Below are positions 9,008-17,571 of a stretch of DNA of 64,000 bases, piece by piece. Position 1 is the stretch's first letter; each line of letters starts with the position of its first letter. The stretch lies in assembly GCF_016907275.1 (NCBI RefSeq), contig NZ_JAFBBP010000001.1:2160001-2224000 (forward strand), in the 5' to 3' direction. The notes under the pieces are model-generated. The model worked only from the letters and a program-made list of their open reading frames with translations. It was not told the DNA's origin and ran no database searches. The DNA is from Micromonospora luteifusca. Lineage in GTDB: Bacteria; Actinomycetota; Actinomycetes; Mycobacteriales; Micromonosporaceae. The position numbers and the translations under genes are program-made.

Positions 9008-9589
9008 GTGAGGGAGAGCACAGGCGGGACGCGGGAGCGGATCAAGGCCGTCGCGCTCGAACTCTTCACCGAGCAGGGGTACGAGAAGACCTCGCTCCGG
9101 GAAATCGCCGAGCGCCTCAATGTCACCAAGGCGGCGCTCTACTACCACTTCAAGAGCAAGGACGACATCGTCGCCAGCTTCGTCGAGGACCGGCTGGAGG
9201 GGATGGACGCACTGATCGCCTGGGGCGCTACGCAGCCCGCCACCCTGGCCACCCGGCGCGAGCTGATCTCCCGGTACGCCGACACGATGTTCGACGGGAC
9301 CCAGCCGTCGGTGATGCGCTTCTTCGAGCAGAACCAGACCGCGCTCAAGAGCCTCTCCTCCGGCCAGAAGATGCGCGGTCGGATGTTGGAGCTGGCCGAC
9401 GCGCTCTGCCGGGGCGACGACTCCCCCGCCGCGCAACTTCGCGCCGCGCTGTCGATCTTTGCGGTGCACACCAGCTGGTTCGCAGTGCGCGCACCGCACA
9501 TCAGCGACGACGAACGCCGCAAGCTCGCCCTGGAGGTGGCCGACGAGTTGTTGGCCGCCATCGGCTCGGAGCCCGCGGAGCACAACTAG
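9008..9589 (+). CDS. TetR-family transcriptional repressor
   Basis: A 193-residue protein starting at GTG. The N-terminal helix-turn-helix is textbook TetR: TRERIKAVALELFTEQGYEK, then TSLREIAERLNVTKAALYYH and FKSKDDIVASF (about residues 8-60). The C-terminal ~130 residues are the ligand-binding and dimerisation domain. It diverges from the DHA2 efflux pump and most likely represses that pump and itself through the repeats between them. The ligand is unknown. A GTG four bases upstream is in another frame and gives no TetR match. Confidence 0.9.
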   Translation: MRESTGGTRERIKAVALELFTEQGYEKTSLREIAERLNVTKAALYYHFKSKDDIVASFVEDRLEGMDALIAWGATQPATLATRRELISRYADTMFDGTQPSVMRFFEQNQTALKSLSSGQKMRGRMLELADALCRGDDSPAAQLRAALSIFAVHTSWFAVRAPHISDDERRKLALEVADELLAAIGSEPAEHN

Positions 9590-9650
9590 CTCGCGGAGCC
9601 CGACCGGGGCGCGAGCCCGACCAACCTGGGCTGATCGCCTCGACGGCGGG

Positions 9651-10160
9651 TCAGCCGCGCGTCAGGTCCAGTCGCAGGCCGAGCAGGTCGACGTCCGCCG
9701 CCGGCGACCAATCCTTCTCCGGCGCACGGACGAAACCGAGCCGCGAGTAGAGCCGGTGCGCCGACTCGGCCATCCCGGCCCGGACGCAGATCACGACCGC
9801 CGTGCAGCCCAGCTCGGCCGCGCGTTCGACACAGGCCTTGGCCAGCGCAGCACCGACACCCCGCCCCTGAGCCCCCGGGTCGACCGCGAGCATCCGGAAC
9901 TCCGCCTCGCCAGGCCCGGACAACTCGGCGAACGGGGTGCCCGGCAGCACGAAGGTCACCGAGCCGAGCACCGCGTCGGTCACCTCGTCGACCGCGACCA
10001 GCACCTCGCCGCTGACGGCCCGGGTCGACACGTCGGCCAGCACCGTGCCGTACCCGTGTTCGCCCTTGAGCTGGCCGTCCGCCTCGTAGGCGGCCACGGT
10101 CAGCCGGGCCACCGCCGGGAAGTCGGCCGGCTCGGCAGGACGAACCCGTAGCCCACTCAA
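9651..10160 (-). CDS. GNAT-family N-acetyltransferase
   Basis: About 169 residues. The acetyl-CoA binding site is clear: EFRMLAVDPGAQGRGVGAAL (motif A, Q/RxxGxG/A) followed by a C-terminal helix ending AHRLYSRLGFVR. The substrate is unknown. The best start is a TTG at 10160 whose last bases overlap the TGA of the upstream biotin/lipoyl-like gene (TTGA), implying translational coupling. The frame stays open further upstream, but that part overlaps the upstream gene and has no GNAT similarity. Confidence 0.8.
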   Translation of the reverse strand: MSGLRVRPAEPADFPAVARLTVAAYEADGQLKGEHGYGTVLADVSTRAVSGEVLVAVDEVTDAVLGSVTFVLPGTPFAELSGPGEAEFRMLAVDPGAQGRGVGAALAKACVERAAELGCTAVVICVRAGMAESAHRLYSRLGFVRAPEKDWSPAADVDLLGLRLDLTRG

Positions 10161-10372
10161 GCGATCACCGCAATGAGGTCGCCGTCCTGCACGACGTCGC
10201 CCTCGTGCACGGCGAGCTGCTGGATCACACCATCGGACTCGGCGATGACCGGGATCTCCATCTTCATCGACTCGAGGATCACCAGGGTGTCGCCCTCGGT
10301 CACGGTGTCCCCTGCCGTGGCGACGACCTTCCAGACGTTCGCCACCATCTCGGCGCGGATCTCCTCGGCCAT
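10157..10372 (-). CDS. Small biotin/lipoyl-attachment-like protein
   Basis: A 71-residue protein that is a single biotinyl/lipoyl carrier domain with the biotinylation motif ESMKMEIP (Lys is the modified residue) in a beta-hairpin turn and a matching half domain GDVVQDGDLIAVIA. Start ATG at 10372 follows AAGGGAGGG. In actinobacteria such stand-alone proteins sit next to the sigR/sigH-rsrA pair (M. tuberculosis Rv3221c, TB7.3), as here. It may be a biotin carrier or a relic; its partner carboxylase is not in the window. It overlaps the GNAT start. Confidence 0.85.
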   Translation of the reverse strand: MAEEIRAEMVANVWKVVATAGDTVTEGDTLVILESMKMEIPVIAESDGVIQQLAVHEGDVVQDGDLIAVIA

Positions 10373-10599
10373 GTCCAGGCCCTCCCTTTTCGCGATGTGC
10401 CTGCCGACGTATCCAATCATGCGGCTGCCGCCGGTGGGCGCGCAGCGGCACGGCCGGGATAGCGCGCCCGCCCTGGGGAAGGCGGCGGGTGTCGACCGCA
10501 CTACCATCAGCGGGTCGGACCCGATGCCGGACCGCCGGTGGGCACACCGGCGCCGAGGTCGTCCGCAGAACGGATCCGACCCATCACGAGGAGGTCAGC

Positions 10600-10674
10600 A
10601 TGGCGAAGAAGTCCCGCAAGAAGAAGGCCCGTAAGAAGAGCGCCGCGAACCACGGCAAGCGTCCCAACTCCTGA
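10600..10674 (+). CDS. bL37-like 24-residue ribosomal protein
   Basis: A very short gene: 24 residues, 11 of them Lys or Arg, ending NHGKRPNS. GAGGAGGTCAGC precedes the ATG, an excellent ribosome-binding site. The composition and the HGKRPN ending match the short basic 50S protein bL37 described from mycobacterial ribosome structures (recalled, not searched). It is too short for most gene finders. It stands alone, diverging from the biotin/lipoyl-like gene, and a strong hairpin follows. Confidence 0.7.
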   Translation: MAKKSRKKKARKKSAANHGKRPNS

Positions 10675-10733
10675 ACGGGTCGGCGGGCCGGCGGCCCGTC
10701 ACCGATCAGCCCGACCCGGCCAACGCCGGATAC

Positions 10734-10771
10734 ACCGGTGGCCCGGGTCGACATCGACCCGGGCCACCGGT
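10734..10771. terminator. Perfect hairpin between bL37-like gene and rsrA
   Basis: An 18-bp perfect stem (10734-10751 with 10754-10771) with a 2-base loop, followed by TCTTGG. It lies between convergent genes and can terminate both. Confidence 0.75.
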
Positions 10772-10797
10772 CTTGGTCCGTCAGACAGGACCGACGC

Positions 10798-11085
10798 TCA
10801 GTCGGCCAGCTCGCGGGAATCACTGGTCTCGAAGACCACCAACTCGGTGAGCTTGACCCGCAGTCGCTCACGCAGCTCGTCCGGCGCGGTCTCGTTGCCG
10901 CAGCAACGAGCCACCAGCGCCCGCACCTCCTGCTCCAACCCGTACTCGCGCAGGCAGGGCCCGCACTCGTCCAGGTGGTGCCGGATCAGCGAGCGCCGCT
11001 CGTCGGCGCACTCCAGATCCAGGTAGAGGTAGACCTCCGCGAGCACTTCGCGGCAATCCGTCTCGTGCGGCTCCCCACAGCTCAC
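10798..11085 (-). CDS. rsrA: Anti-sigma factor RsrA (ZAS family)
   Basis: A 95-residue zinc-binding anti-sigma factor. With the GTG start at 11085 the numbering matches Streptomyces RsrA: Cys3, Cys11, His37, Cys41 and Cys44 (HHLDECGPCL). In the family, Cys3/His37/Cys41/Cys44 bind zinc, and oxidation to a Cys11-Cys44 disulfide releases SigR. The start follows GGGAGGTGTGAC and comes one base after the sigR stop, so the two are co-translated. Alternative upstream starts would extend into sigR. It is the redox switch for the thiol-stress regulon. Confidence 0.92.
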   Translation of the reverse strand: MSCGEPHETDCREVLAEVYLYLDLECADERRSLIRHHLDECGPCLREYGLEQEVRALVARCCGNETAPDELRERLRVKLTELVVFETSDSRELAD

Positions 11086-11086
11086 G

Positions 11087-11713
11087 TCACACCTCCCGGC
11101 CGGCAGCGGCGGCGTTCGAACCCTTCGACGAGCGGGCCGCACTGAAGCCCCGCTCCCCGGCGTAGCGCTCGAGCAGCTTGCGCAGATTACGACGGCCCCG
11201 GTGCAGACGCGACATCACGGTGCCGATCGGCGTGCCCATGATGTCCGCGACCTCCTTGTACGAGAAGCCCTCGACATCGGTGAGGTAGACGGCCAGGCGG
11301 AACTCCTCCGGCAACTGCTGGAGGGCCTCCTTGACGTCGCTGTCCGGCAGCCGGTCCAGCGCCTCGGTCTCGGCGGAGCGCAGCCCACTGGAGGTGTGCG
11401 ACTCGGCCTCGGCGAGCTGCCAGTCGGTGATCTCCTCGGTGGGCGCCTGGATCGGCTGGCGCTGCCGCTTGCGGTAGGAGTTGATGTAGGTGTTGGTCAG
11501 GATCCGGTAGAGCCAGGCCTTCAGGTTCGTGCCCTGCTCAAACTGGTGGAAGGCTGCGTACGCCTTCAGGTAGGTCTCCTGGACCAGGTCCTCGGCATCC
11601 GCCGGGTTGCGTGTCATCCGCAGCCCAGCAGCGTAGAGCTGATCGACGAATGGCATCGCGTCCCGCTCGAATCGGGCCCTGCGCTCGTCCGTCTTCTCGG
11701 TGGTCAACCGCAC
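11087..11713 (-). CDS. sigR: SigR/SigH-type ECF sigma factor
   Basis: About 208 residues from GTG 11713 (or 206 from TTG 11707; GAGGGG precedes both). Region 2 has [18 protein letters not shown] and [20 protein letters not shown]; region 4 has [20 protein letters not shown], then the HTH with [20 protein letters not shown]. It directs transcription of thiol-oxidative stress genes and is held by RsrA, the next gene. The same frame continues upstream to GTG 11914, which has its own strong ribosome site and would give a 275-residue form, resembling the unstable longer isoform of Streptomyces SigR. A SigR-type promoter lies just before that upstream start. Confidence 0.92.
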   Translation of the reverse strand: MRLTTEKTDERRARFERDAMPFVDQLYAAGLRMTRNPADAEDLVQETYLKAYAAFHQFEQGTNLKAWLYRILTNTYINSYRKRQRQPIQAPTEEITDWQLAEAESHTSSGLRSAETEALDRLPDSDVKEALQQLPEEFRLAVYLTDVEGFSYKEVADIMGTPIGTVMSRLHRGRRNLRKLLERYAGERGFSAARSSKGSNAAAAGREV

Positions 11714-11952
11714 ATCCCCTCGCGTCGGATGCTTCCCCGCCGAGGATACGCGCACGGACCTACCCGTAGATTCACTTCCGGTCGGTGTGCCCGTGCTCAC
11801 GGCACCCACTCCGCCCGGTCCCGCCGTCGCGGGCCAATCCGGGCCAGCCAACAGCCGCTTCAGCTGCCGGGCGTCCCGCTCGTCCCGTTCCAGGCTCCGT
11901 GTCTCGGTTGGCACCGTGCACCCCCCTCGCAGAAAAGTCGTCCGGGGGTTGT

Positions 11953-11979
11953 AACGCGAGATGACCACTGGGGCATTCC
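11953..11979 (-). promoter_or_regulatory. SigR-type promoter upstream of sigR
   Basis: On the minus strand GGAAT (11979-11975) is followed after 19 bases by GTT (11955-11953), close to the SigR consensus GGAAT-N18/19-GTT. It sits about 40 bases before the upstream GTG of the extended sigR frame, so it would drive autoactivation and the longer isoform. Confidence 0.65.
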
Positions 11980-12120
11980 GGCCCGCCCTCCCCGTTCCTG
12001 GCCCCGGCCCCGACGGCGGCCGGCGCTGGGACCAGGAAGGGCCTGGGAGGACTGGTATCGCCTGTCCGGTTCGGGCCGACGGCACCAACGGATGCAACGA
12101 CCCGCGCCCGGCACCGGAAA

Positions 12121-12188
12121 CGGTCGCCCGGGCGAGCCGGGGTCGGCCGGCCGCCGGTCGCCTGGGCGAGCCGGGGTCGGCCGGCCGC
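12121..12188. repeat. Tandem duplication of 34 bp
   Basis: Two adjacent 34-base units (12121-12154 and 12155-12188) differ at one position (C12129/T12163). They lie just outside the 3' end of the hydrolase gene, upstream of sigR. This looks like a simple local slippage duplication. Confidence 0.8.
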
Positions 12189-12199
12189 GTCGTGCCGAA

Positions 12200-12820
12200 T
12201 CAGTCGGCGGCGGCCCAGCCCTGGGCGCGCAGCCAGTCCCGCACGAGGGCAGCGGTGCCGACCGGGTCCCGCCGCAGGTCGTGCGTCTCCCCCGGACGGC
12301 TCAGCACCTGCACGGCCGGCCCCGGCTGCGGCATCCCGAACGGGTCCCGGTCGCCGTTGACGACAAGCGTCGGCAGGCCAGTGGCCAGTTCGGCGGCGCG
12401 TGAGCGCTCCGGCCGCCCGGGCGGGTGCAGCGGGAAGGCCAACGCGACCACGCCGACCGCGCCCACCGCACGGGCCGTCCGGCAGGCCACCCGCGCACCA
12501 CTGGACCGACCACCGACCAGCACCGTCGGCATGTCGGCGTGCCGGTCACGCAGCACGGCGAGCACCGCCGTCCAGGCCTCGTCGAGATGACCCGCCGGTG
12601 CCGGCGCACGTCGCCCGGCGACCCGGTAGGGCTGGGTCACCCGGACCACCGCCAGGCCGGCCGCGACCGACGCGTCCCGGACCGCGAGCAGGTCGGGGGC
12701 TTCGACGCTGCCGCCCGCGCCGTGCCCGAGCACGAGCAGCGCGGTGGCGGGGCGGGCCGGCAGATCGGTGTCGATCCGCGCCGGGCCACGCGGGGTGGTG
12801 ATCTCGTCGCTGGGCAGCAC
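12200..12820 (-). CDS. Alpha/beta-hydrolase, dienelactone-hydrolase/TEX30-like
   Basis: A 206-residue small alpha/beta hydrolase. The oxyanion loop is LVLGHGAGG, the nucleophile elbow is GGRSSGAR (Ser in GxSxG-like form), the acid is in VVNGDRDPFG, and a C-terminal His is in GETHDLR. These form a full Ser-Asp-His triad. The substrate is unknown. It reads toward the sigR promoter region and is separated from it by the 34-bp duplication. The WhiB gene lies upstream on the same strand, 51 bases away. Confidence 0.75.
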   Translation of the reverse strand: MLPSDEITTPRGPARIDTDLPARPATALLVLGHGAGGSVEAPDLLAVRDASVAAGLAVVRVTQPYRVAGRRAPAPAGHLDEAWTAVLAVLRDRHADMPTVLVGGRSSGARVACRTARAVGAVGVVALAFPLHPPGRPERSRAAELATGLPTLVVNGDRDPFGMPQPGPAVQVLSRPGETHDLRRDPVGTAALVRDWLRAQGWAAAD

Positions 12821-12871
12821 CGACCCATTCTGCGCCGCCTGGCGGGCGACGGGTGCGGACCGGGCCGCTGA

Positions 12872-13264
12872 TCAGCTCAGCGGGACCAGGGTGAGCAGGC
12901 GATCCCGCACCGGTGGGCCGGCGTCGTCGACGGCGTCCGGGTCCGGTTCGACCTCGCCGCGCCAGGCGACCAGCATCGCCCGCCGCTCGCGGGGCGTAGT
13001 GGCACCCCAGACGCCATGGCAGTCACCGACGTCGAGGGCCCAGGCCAGGCAGGACCCCTGCACGTCACAACTGCGGCACAGCGCGACGGCGGCGTCCGCC
13101 GGCTCGTTCGGTGCCGGAAAGAATGTCTCCGGATCGACCGCCTGGCAGGTGCCTCTGGTGCGCCATGCGTCGTCCTGTCGTCGTTCCCGCACGGCCCGCA
13201 GCAATCGCGGATCTCGCCGCGCCGCAGCCACCTCGTGCGGGCGGGGCATACGCGCCCGTGTCAT
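12872..13264 (-). CDS. WhiB-family iron-sulfur transcriptional regulator
   Basis: A 130-residue protein. Four cysteines bind a [4Fe-4S] cluster: one before DPETFFP, then CRSC and the last after five residues (DVQGSC). The tryptophan turn HGVWGATTPRERRAM follows. The ATG at 13264 is preferred over an upstream GTG because GGGGGAGGTGG precedes it and homologous sequence begins there. WhiB proteins bind the domain 4 of the primary sigma factor and regulate development or stress genes. Which WhiB class it belongs to is not certain; it lacks the AT-hook of WhiB7. It sits next to the SRAP gene. Confidence 0.88.
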   Translation of the reverse strand: MTRARMPRPHEVAAARRDPRLLRAVRERRQDDAWRTRGTCQAVDPETFFPAPNEPADAAVALCRSCDVQGSCLAWALDVGDCHGVWGATTPRERRAMLVAWRGEVEPDPDAVDDAGPPVRDRLLTLVPLS

Positions 13265-13345
13265 CCACCCACCTCCCCCGTGGGACCGGCAAGATCTGTG
13301 GACGTCGTCCGCCCCGTGCGAATCGACAGCCACCACCGGCGCTGT

Positions 13346-13375
13346 GTTCTATCGCACTTCGCAACACCGGGACAA
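13346..13375 (-). promoter_or_regulatory. Candidate promoter of the WhiB gene
   Basis: On the minus strand TTGTCC (13375-13370) and TAGAAC (13351-13346) are separated by 18 bases, a fair SigA-type promoter about 80 bases before the WhiB start. Confidence 0.4.
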
Positions 13376-13459
13376 GGGTCTGCCGGGAACATGACTGAAC
13401 AGCCAGGAGACGAATCGAGCGCAACCCTGGCAAATCGGCACCCGACGATGCGCCCGGCC

Positions 13460-14161
13460 TCAGAACAGGGTCAACTCCTGCGGAGTCACCGCCGGCACCC
13501 GGGCGGTCAGGTGCGGCCCGTCGTTGCGAACGTCACCCACCGCCGCCCCCACCGGGCGGATCTCCAAGCCGGAGAGCAGCTCCGCCGGCGCCGGCATGAG
13601 CAGACGCTCCGGCTCGTCGGTCGGCACCAGCCACGACGACCAGCGCTCGGGCGGCAGCAGCACCGGCATCCGGTCGTGCACCTCGGCCAGATCACCCAGC
13701 GCCGCGGTGGTCAGCACGCTGAAGGTGAGCCGGGTGTCGCCCTCGGGCCCCCAGACCGACCAGATGCCGGCCAGGGCGAGCACCGAGCCGTCGCGGGGAG
13801 TCATGAAGTAGGCCTGCCGCCCGCCGTCGGGCCGACGGACCCACTCGTACCAGCCGTCGGCCGGGACCAGGCAGCGGCGACGGGAGAACGACCCGGCGTA
13901 CGCCCGGCTGGTGGCCACCGTCTCCGCCCGCGCGTTGATCATGCGGGCGGCCCCGGCGGCGGAACGGGACCAGTGCGGCAGCAGGCCCCAGCGACCGACG
14001 CAGAGACTGCGATGCCCCTCCGGGCTGACCCGGACCAGCGGCACGGGGTCGGTGGGCGCGACGTTGTGATCCGGCCCGAGCAGGCCGCCCGTGTCGTCGG
14101 ACGACTCGAACAGCGCGCTCAGCTCGCCGGAACTCCGGGTCGTCGCGTACCTGCCGCACAT
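13460..14161 (-). CDS. SRAP-domain abasic-site processing protein (YedK/HMCES family)
   Basis: A 233-residue protein beginning MCGRYA. SRAP proteins use Cys2, exposed after Met removal, to form a thiazolidine crosslink with abasic sites in single-stranded DNA and shield them. The other active-site residues are visible: Asn76 in MINARAE, Glu106 in GWYEWV and His162 in VHDRMPVLL. Length and motifs are those of a full family member. The frame is open further upstream but MCGRY must be the N-terminus. It diverges from aroA, as remembered for M. tuberculosis Rv3226c/Rv3227. Confidence 0.92.
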   Translation of the reverse strand: MCGRYATTRSSGELSALFESSDDTGGLLGPDHNVAPTDPVPLVRVSPEGHRSLCVGRWGLLPHWSRSAAGAARMINARAETVATSRAYAGSFSRRRCLVPADGWYEWVRRPDGGRQAYFMTPRDGSVLALAGIWSVWGPEGDTRLTFSVLTTAALGDLAEVHDRMPVLLPPERWSSWLVPTDEPERLLMPAPAELLSGLEIRPVGAAVGDVRNDGPHLTARVPAVTPQELTLF

Positions 14162-14264
14162 GAGCCACACGCTAACGCGTCGGGGGGCCGGTCGGCTGTC
14201 CCGCCAACCGGGAGTACGACCGCCGGTTGCCGCCGTCCACCGGCCGACACGGCAGAATGTAACC

Positions 14265-15566
14265 GTGGGGAACCTGACCGCGACCCGGCCGCCGCAGCCG
14301 TGGACCGCACCGACCGCATCCGACCCGGTGGCGGCGACGCTGCGTCTGCCCGGTTCCAAATCGATGACCGCGCGGGCCCTGGTGCTCAGCGCGCTGGCCG
14401 CCGGCCCGTCCACGCTGGCCGGGCCGCTGCGCGCCCGGGACACCGAGTTGATGGCCTCCGGCCTGCGGGCGATGGGCGCGCACGTGTCGATCAGTGACGA
14501 CGAGCGCTGGCTGGTCCGGCCCCACCCGCTGGCCGGTCCCGCGCACGTCGACGTGGGCCTGGCCGGCACCGTGATGCGGTTCGTGCCGCCGGTGGCCGGG
14601 CTGGCCGACGGTCAGGTCACCTTCGACGGCGACCCCCACGCCCGCACCCGACCCCTCGGCCCGCTGGTCGGGGCGCTGCGCTCGCTGGGCGTCCGGATCG
14701 ACGTCACCGGCGCGGGCAGCCTGCCGCTGACCGTGTTCGGCACCGGCCGGGTCACCGGGGGCGAGGTGGTGATCGACGCGTCCGCCTCCAGCCAGCTCGT
14801 CTCCGGGTTGCTGCTGGCCGCCCCGCGCTTCGACCGCGGCGTCGTGGTGCGGCACGTCGGCCCGCCGGTGCCGTCCGCGCCACACCTTCGGATGACGGTG
14901 CAGATGTTGCGTGCCGCCGGGGCGGCCGTCGACGACACCACCCCGGACGTGTGGACCGTCGAGCCCGGCCCGCTCACCGGACGCGGCTGGGACATCGAAC
15001 CAGACCTCTCCGGCGCGGTGCCGTTCTTCGCCGCCGCCCTGGTCACCGGCGGCGAGGTGACCCTGCAGGGTTGGCCACACAGCAGCGCGCAGCCGGTCGA
15101 GCAGCTCCGCTCGTTGCTGCAACGGATGGGCGGCGAGGTCACCCTCTCCACCAGTGGGCTGACCGTCCGGGGCACCGGCGTGGTGCACGGCCTGACCGCC
15201 GACCTCTCCGACGTCAGCGAGCTGACCCCGGCGCTGACCGCACTGGCCATGCTGGCCGACTCTCCGTCGGTCTTCACCGGCATCGGGCACATCCGTGGCC
15301 ACGAGACGGATCGGCTGACCGCGCTCGCGCACGAGTTCACCGCGCTCGGGGCGGACGTCACCGAGGCGCCGGACGGGCTGGAGATCCGGCCCCGGCCGCT
15401 GCGCGGCGGGGTGTTCCGCACCTACCAGGATCACCGGATGGCGCACTCCGCCGCAGTGGCCGGGCTCGCCGTTCCCGGCATCGAGGTGGACGACGTGGGG
15501 TGTACCTCCAAGACCATGCCCGAGTTCCCGGCACTATGGTCAGCGATGGTGACCGGCAAGAGCTGA
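14265..15566 (+). CDS. aroA: 3-phosphoshikimate 1-carboxyvinyltransferase (EPSP synthase)
   Basis: A 433-residue enzyme that joins shikimate-3-phosphate and phosphoenolpyruvate in the shikimate pathway. Visible motifs: PGSKSMTARALVLSALAAG (phosphate-binding Lys/Ser/Arg; most homologues have TNRA where this has TARA), LAGTVMRF, DASASSQLVSGLLL, DVSELTPALTAL, GHIRGHETDRL, TYQDHRMAHS, and the C-terminal GCTSKTMPEF. The GTG at 14265 is chosen because similarity begins there; the open frame upstream overlaps the divergent SRAP gene. The ribosome site is weak. rsgA follows after 19 bases, so the two probably form an operon with hisN and the DMT transporter. Confidence 0.92.
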   Translation: MGNLTATRPPQPWTAPTASDPVAATLRLPGSKSMTARALVLSALAAGPSTLAGPLRARDTELMASGLRAMGAHVSISDDERWLVRPHPLAGPAHVDVGLAGTVMRFVPPVAGLADGQVTFDGDPHARTRPLGPLVGALRSLGVRIDVTGAGSLPLTVFGTGRVTGGEVVIDASASSQLVSGLLLAAPRFDRGVVVRHVGPPVPSAPHLRMTVQMLRAAGAAVDDTTPDVWTVEPGPLTGRGWDIEPDLSGAVPFFAAALVTGGEVTLQGWPHSSAQPVEQLRSLLQRMGGEVTLSTSGLTVRGTGVVHGLTADLSDVSELTPALTALAMLADSPSVFTGIGHIRGHETDRLTALAHEFTALGADVTEAPDGLEIRPRPLRGGVFRTYQDHRMAHSAAVAGLAVPGIEVDDVGCTSKTMPEFPALWSAMVTGKS

Positions 15567-15585
15567 CGCGAGAAGAGGACAGGTC

Positions 15586-16698
15586 CTGGCGACCAAACGG
15601 CGGGAGTACGACGAGGACGACGTACGGGTCCGACCCGGGAAGTCGTCGCGGCCGCGTACGCGCACCCGACCTCAGCACGCCGACGCCGTGGACGGCTTTG
15701 TCATCGCCGTCGACCGGGGGCGCTACCAGTGCGTGCTGGCCGGTGCCGAACACGGCGTGGTGGGGGCCGAGCTACCCACCGTCACCGCGATGCGGGCCCG
15801 TGAGCTGGGCCGCAAGTCGGTGGTGGTCGGCGACCGGGTCAGCCTGGTCGGGGACACGTCCGGGGCGGAGGGCGCCCTCGCCCGCATTGTCCGCATCGCC
15901 GAGCGCCGCTCGGTGCTGCGCCGCACCGCCGACGACGACGAGACCACCGCCGAGGGCCGGCTGGAACGGGTGGTGGTGGCCAACGCCGACCAGTTGGTGA
16001 TCGTCAGCGCGCTGGCCGACCCGCCGCCGCGCACCGGGTTCATCGACCGCTGCCTGGTGGCCGCGTACGACGCGGACGTCGAGCCGCTGCTCTGCCTCAC
16101 CAAGGCCGACCTGGCCGGCCCGGAGGAGGTGCTGGGCTACTACACCGAACTGGAGCTGCCGTACGTGCTCAACCGCCCCGATTCCGACCTGGGCGCACTG
16201 CGTGCGCTGCTCGGCGGGCGGGTGTCGGTGCTGGTCGGGCACTCCGGGGTGGGCAAGTCGACCCTGGTCAACCGCCTCGTACCGGACGCCCTGCGCGCGG
16301 TCGGCGTGGTCAGCGCGATCGGCCGTGGACGGCACACCTCCACCAGCGCGGTGGCGCTGCGGTTGCCACCGGTGCCCGGCGTCGACACCGACCCGGGCTG
16401 GATCATCGACACCCCCGGGATCCGCAGCTTCGGGCTGGCGCACGTCTCGGCCGACAGCCTGCTGCACGGCTTCCCGGATCTGGTCGAGGGCACCGTCGAC
16501 TGCCCGCCCAACTGTCAGCACACGGCCGATGAGGCCGCCTGCGGGCTCGATGCCTGGGTGGCCGCCGGCAAGGCCGACCCGCGCCGGCTGGCCTCGTACC
16601 GTCGATTGCTCGCCTCGCGGGCCGGCGAGGGTGACTCGCGCGGCGAGAGCGACCAGCGCGGGCCCGGCGAGGGCGACCGACGCGGGCCCGACGAGTGA
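15586..16698 (+). CDS. rsgA: Ribosome small-subunit GTPase RsgA
   Basis: A circularly permuted GTPase that checks late 30S maturation. An OB-fold is at the N-terminus (VDGFVIAVDRGRYQCVL), then the permuted G domain with G4 LTKAD, G1 GHSGVGKST, and G3 DTPG, and a C-terminal zinc finger CPPNCQHTADEAACGL. The nearest common start is GTG 15688 (336 residues), but the stretch before it (KRREYDEDDVRVRPG) is typical conserved RsgA N-terminus, so I place the start at CTG 15586, behind AGAGGACAG. The start codon is uncertain. The tail holds a degenerate Gly-Glu-Asp-Arg repeat. Confidence 0.88.
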   Translation: MATKRREYDEDDVRVRPGKSSRPRTRTRPQHADAVDGFVIAVDRGRYQCVLAGAEHGVVGAELPTVTAMRARELGRKSVVVGDRVSLVGDTSGAEGALARIVRIAERRSVLRRTADDDETTAEGRLERVVVANADQLVIVSALADPPPRTGFIDRCLVAAYDADVEPLLCLTKADLAGPEEVLGYYTELELPYVLNRPDSDLGALRALLGGRVSVLVGHSGVGKSTLVNRLVPDALRAVGVVSAIGRGRHTSTSAVALRLPPVPGVDTDPGWIIDTPGIRSFGLAHVSADSLLHGFPDLVEGTVDCPPNCQHTADEAACGLDAWVAAGKADPRRLASYRRLLASRAGEGDSRGESDQRGPGEGDRRGPDE

Positions 16699-16726
16699 GC
16701 CGACGGGCGTCGGCTAGGTTGCCGGC

Positions 16727-17545
16727 ATGACCGGGTACGCCGACGATCTCGCCCTCGCCCACCTGCTCGCCGACCGGGCCGACGCCATCGCCACGGCCCG
16801 GTTCCGCGCGCTCGACCTGCGGGTCGAGGCGAAGCCCGACCTGACCCCGGTCTCCGACGCGGACACCGCCGTGGAGCGGGAGATCCGCGCCCTGTTGGCC
16901 GAACACCGGCCGGCCGACGGGCTGCTCGGCGAGGAGTACGGGGCGCAGCCGGCCAGCGACCCGAACGGCCGTCGTTGGATCATCGACCCGATCGACGGCA
17001 CCAAGAACTTCGTCCGTGGGGTGCCGGTCTGGGCCACTCTGATCGCGCTCTACGACGGCGACCGGCCGGCGGTCGGCGTGGTGTCCGCACCGGCGCTGGG
17101 CCGGCGCTGGTGGGCGAGCGCGGGCGCGGGCGCGTACGCCGGGACGGGCCCTGCCGACGGTGCGCGGATCGGGGTTTCCGCCGTGCAGCGGATCCCGGAC
17201 GCCAGCTTCTGCTACTCGTCATTGGGCGGGTGGGAGCGGGCGGGGCGGCTCGACGCGATGCTCGACCTCATGCGCACCAGTTGGCGCAGCCGGGCGTACG
17301 GCGACTTCTACGGTTACATGCTGCTCGCCGAGGGCGCACTGGACGTGATGGTCGAGCCGGAGTTGTCACTGTGGGACGTGGCGGCGCTGGTGCCGATCAT
17401 CACCGAGGCGGGTGGCACGGTCACGGATCTGTCCGGTCGGCCGGCCCCGGCCGGGGTCCCTGGCACCGAGAGCAGCGTGGTCGCCACCAACGGTGTGCTG
17501 CACGCCGACATCCTCACCCGGCTCGATCGTCCAGCCGAGCGCTGA
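16727..17545 (+). CDS. hisN: Histidinol-phosphatase, inositol monophosphatase family
   Basis: A 272-residue Mg-dependent phosphatase. Metal-binding motifs are GLLGEEYG (Glu), WIIDPIDGTKNFVRG (the DPIDGT signature) and SLWDVAALVPIITEAGG (final Asp). Among IMPase-family enzymes the DPIDGTKNFVRGVP context and the YGDFYGYMLLAEG stretch fit actinobacterial HisN, which dephosphorylates histidinol phosphate in histidine synthesis. It begins 28 bases after rsgA on the same strand. General inositol monophosphatase activity is the main alternative. Confidence 0.85.
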   Translation: MTGYADDLALAHLLADRADAIATARFRALDLRVEAKPDLTPVSDADTAVEREIRALLAEHRPADGLLGEEYGAQPASDPNGRRWIIDPIDGTKNFVRGVPVWATLIALYDGDRPAVGVVSAPALGRRWWASAGAGAYAGTGPADGARIGVSAVQRIPDASFCYSSLGGWERAGRLDAMLDLMRTSWRSRAYGDFYGYMLLAEGALDVMVEPELSLWDVAALVPIITEAGGTVTDLSGRPAPAGVPGTESSVVATNGVLHADILTRLDRPAER

Positions 17546-17571
17546 CTGTCGGCAACCTCTATCCTCGCCAG

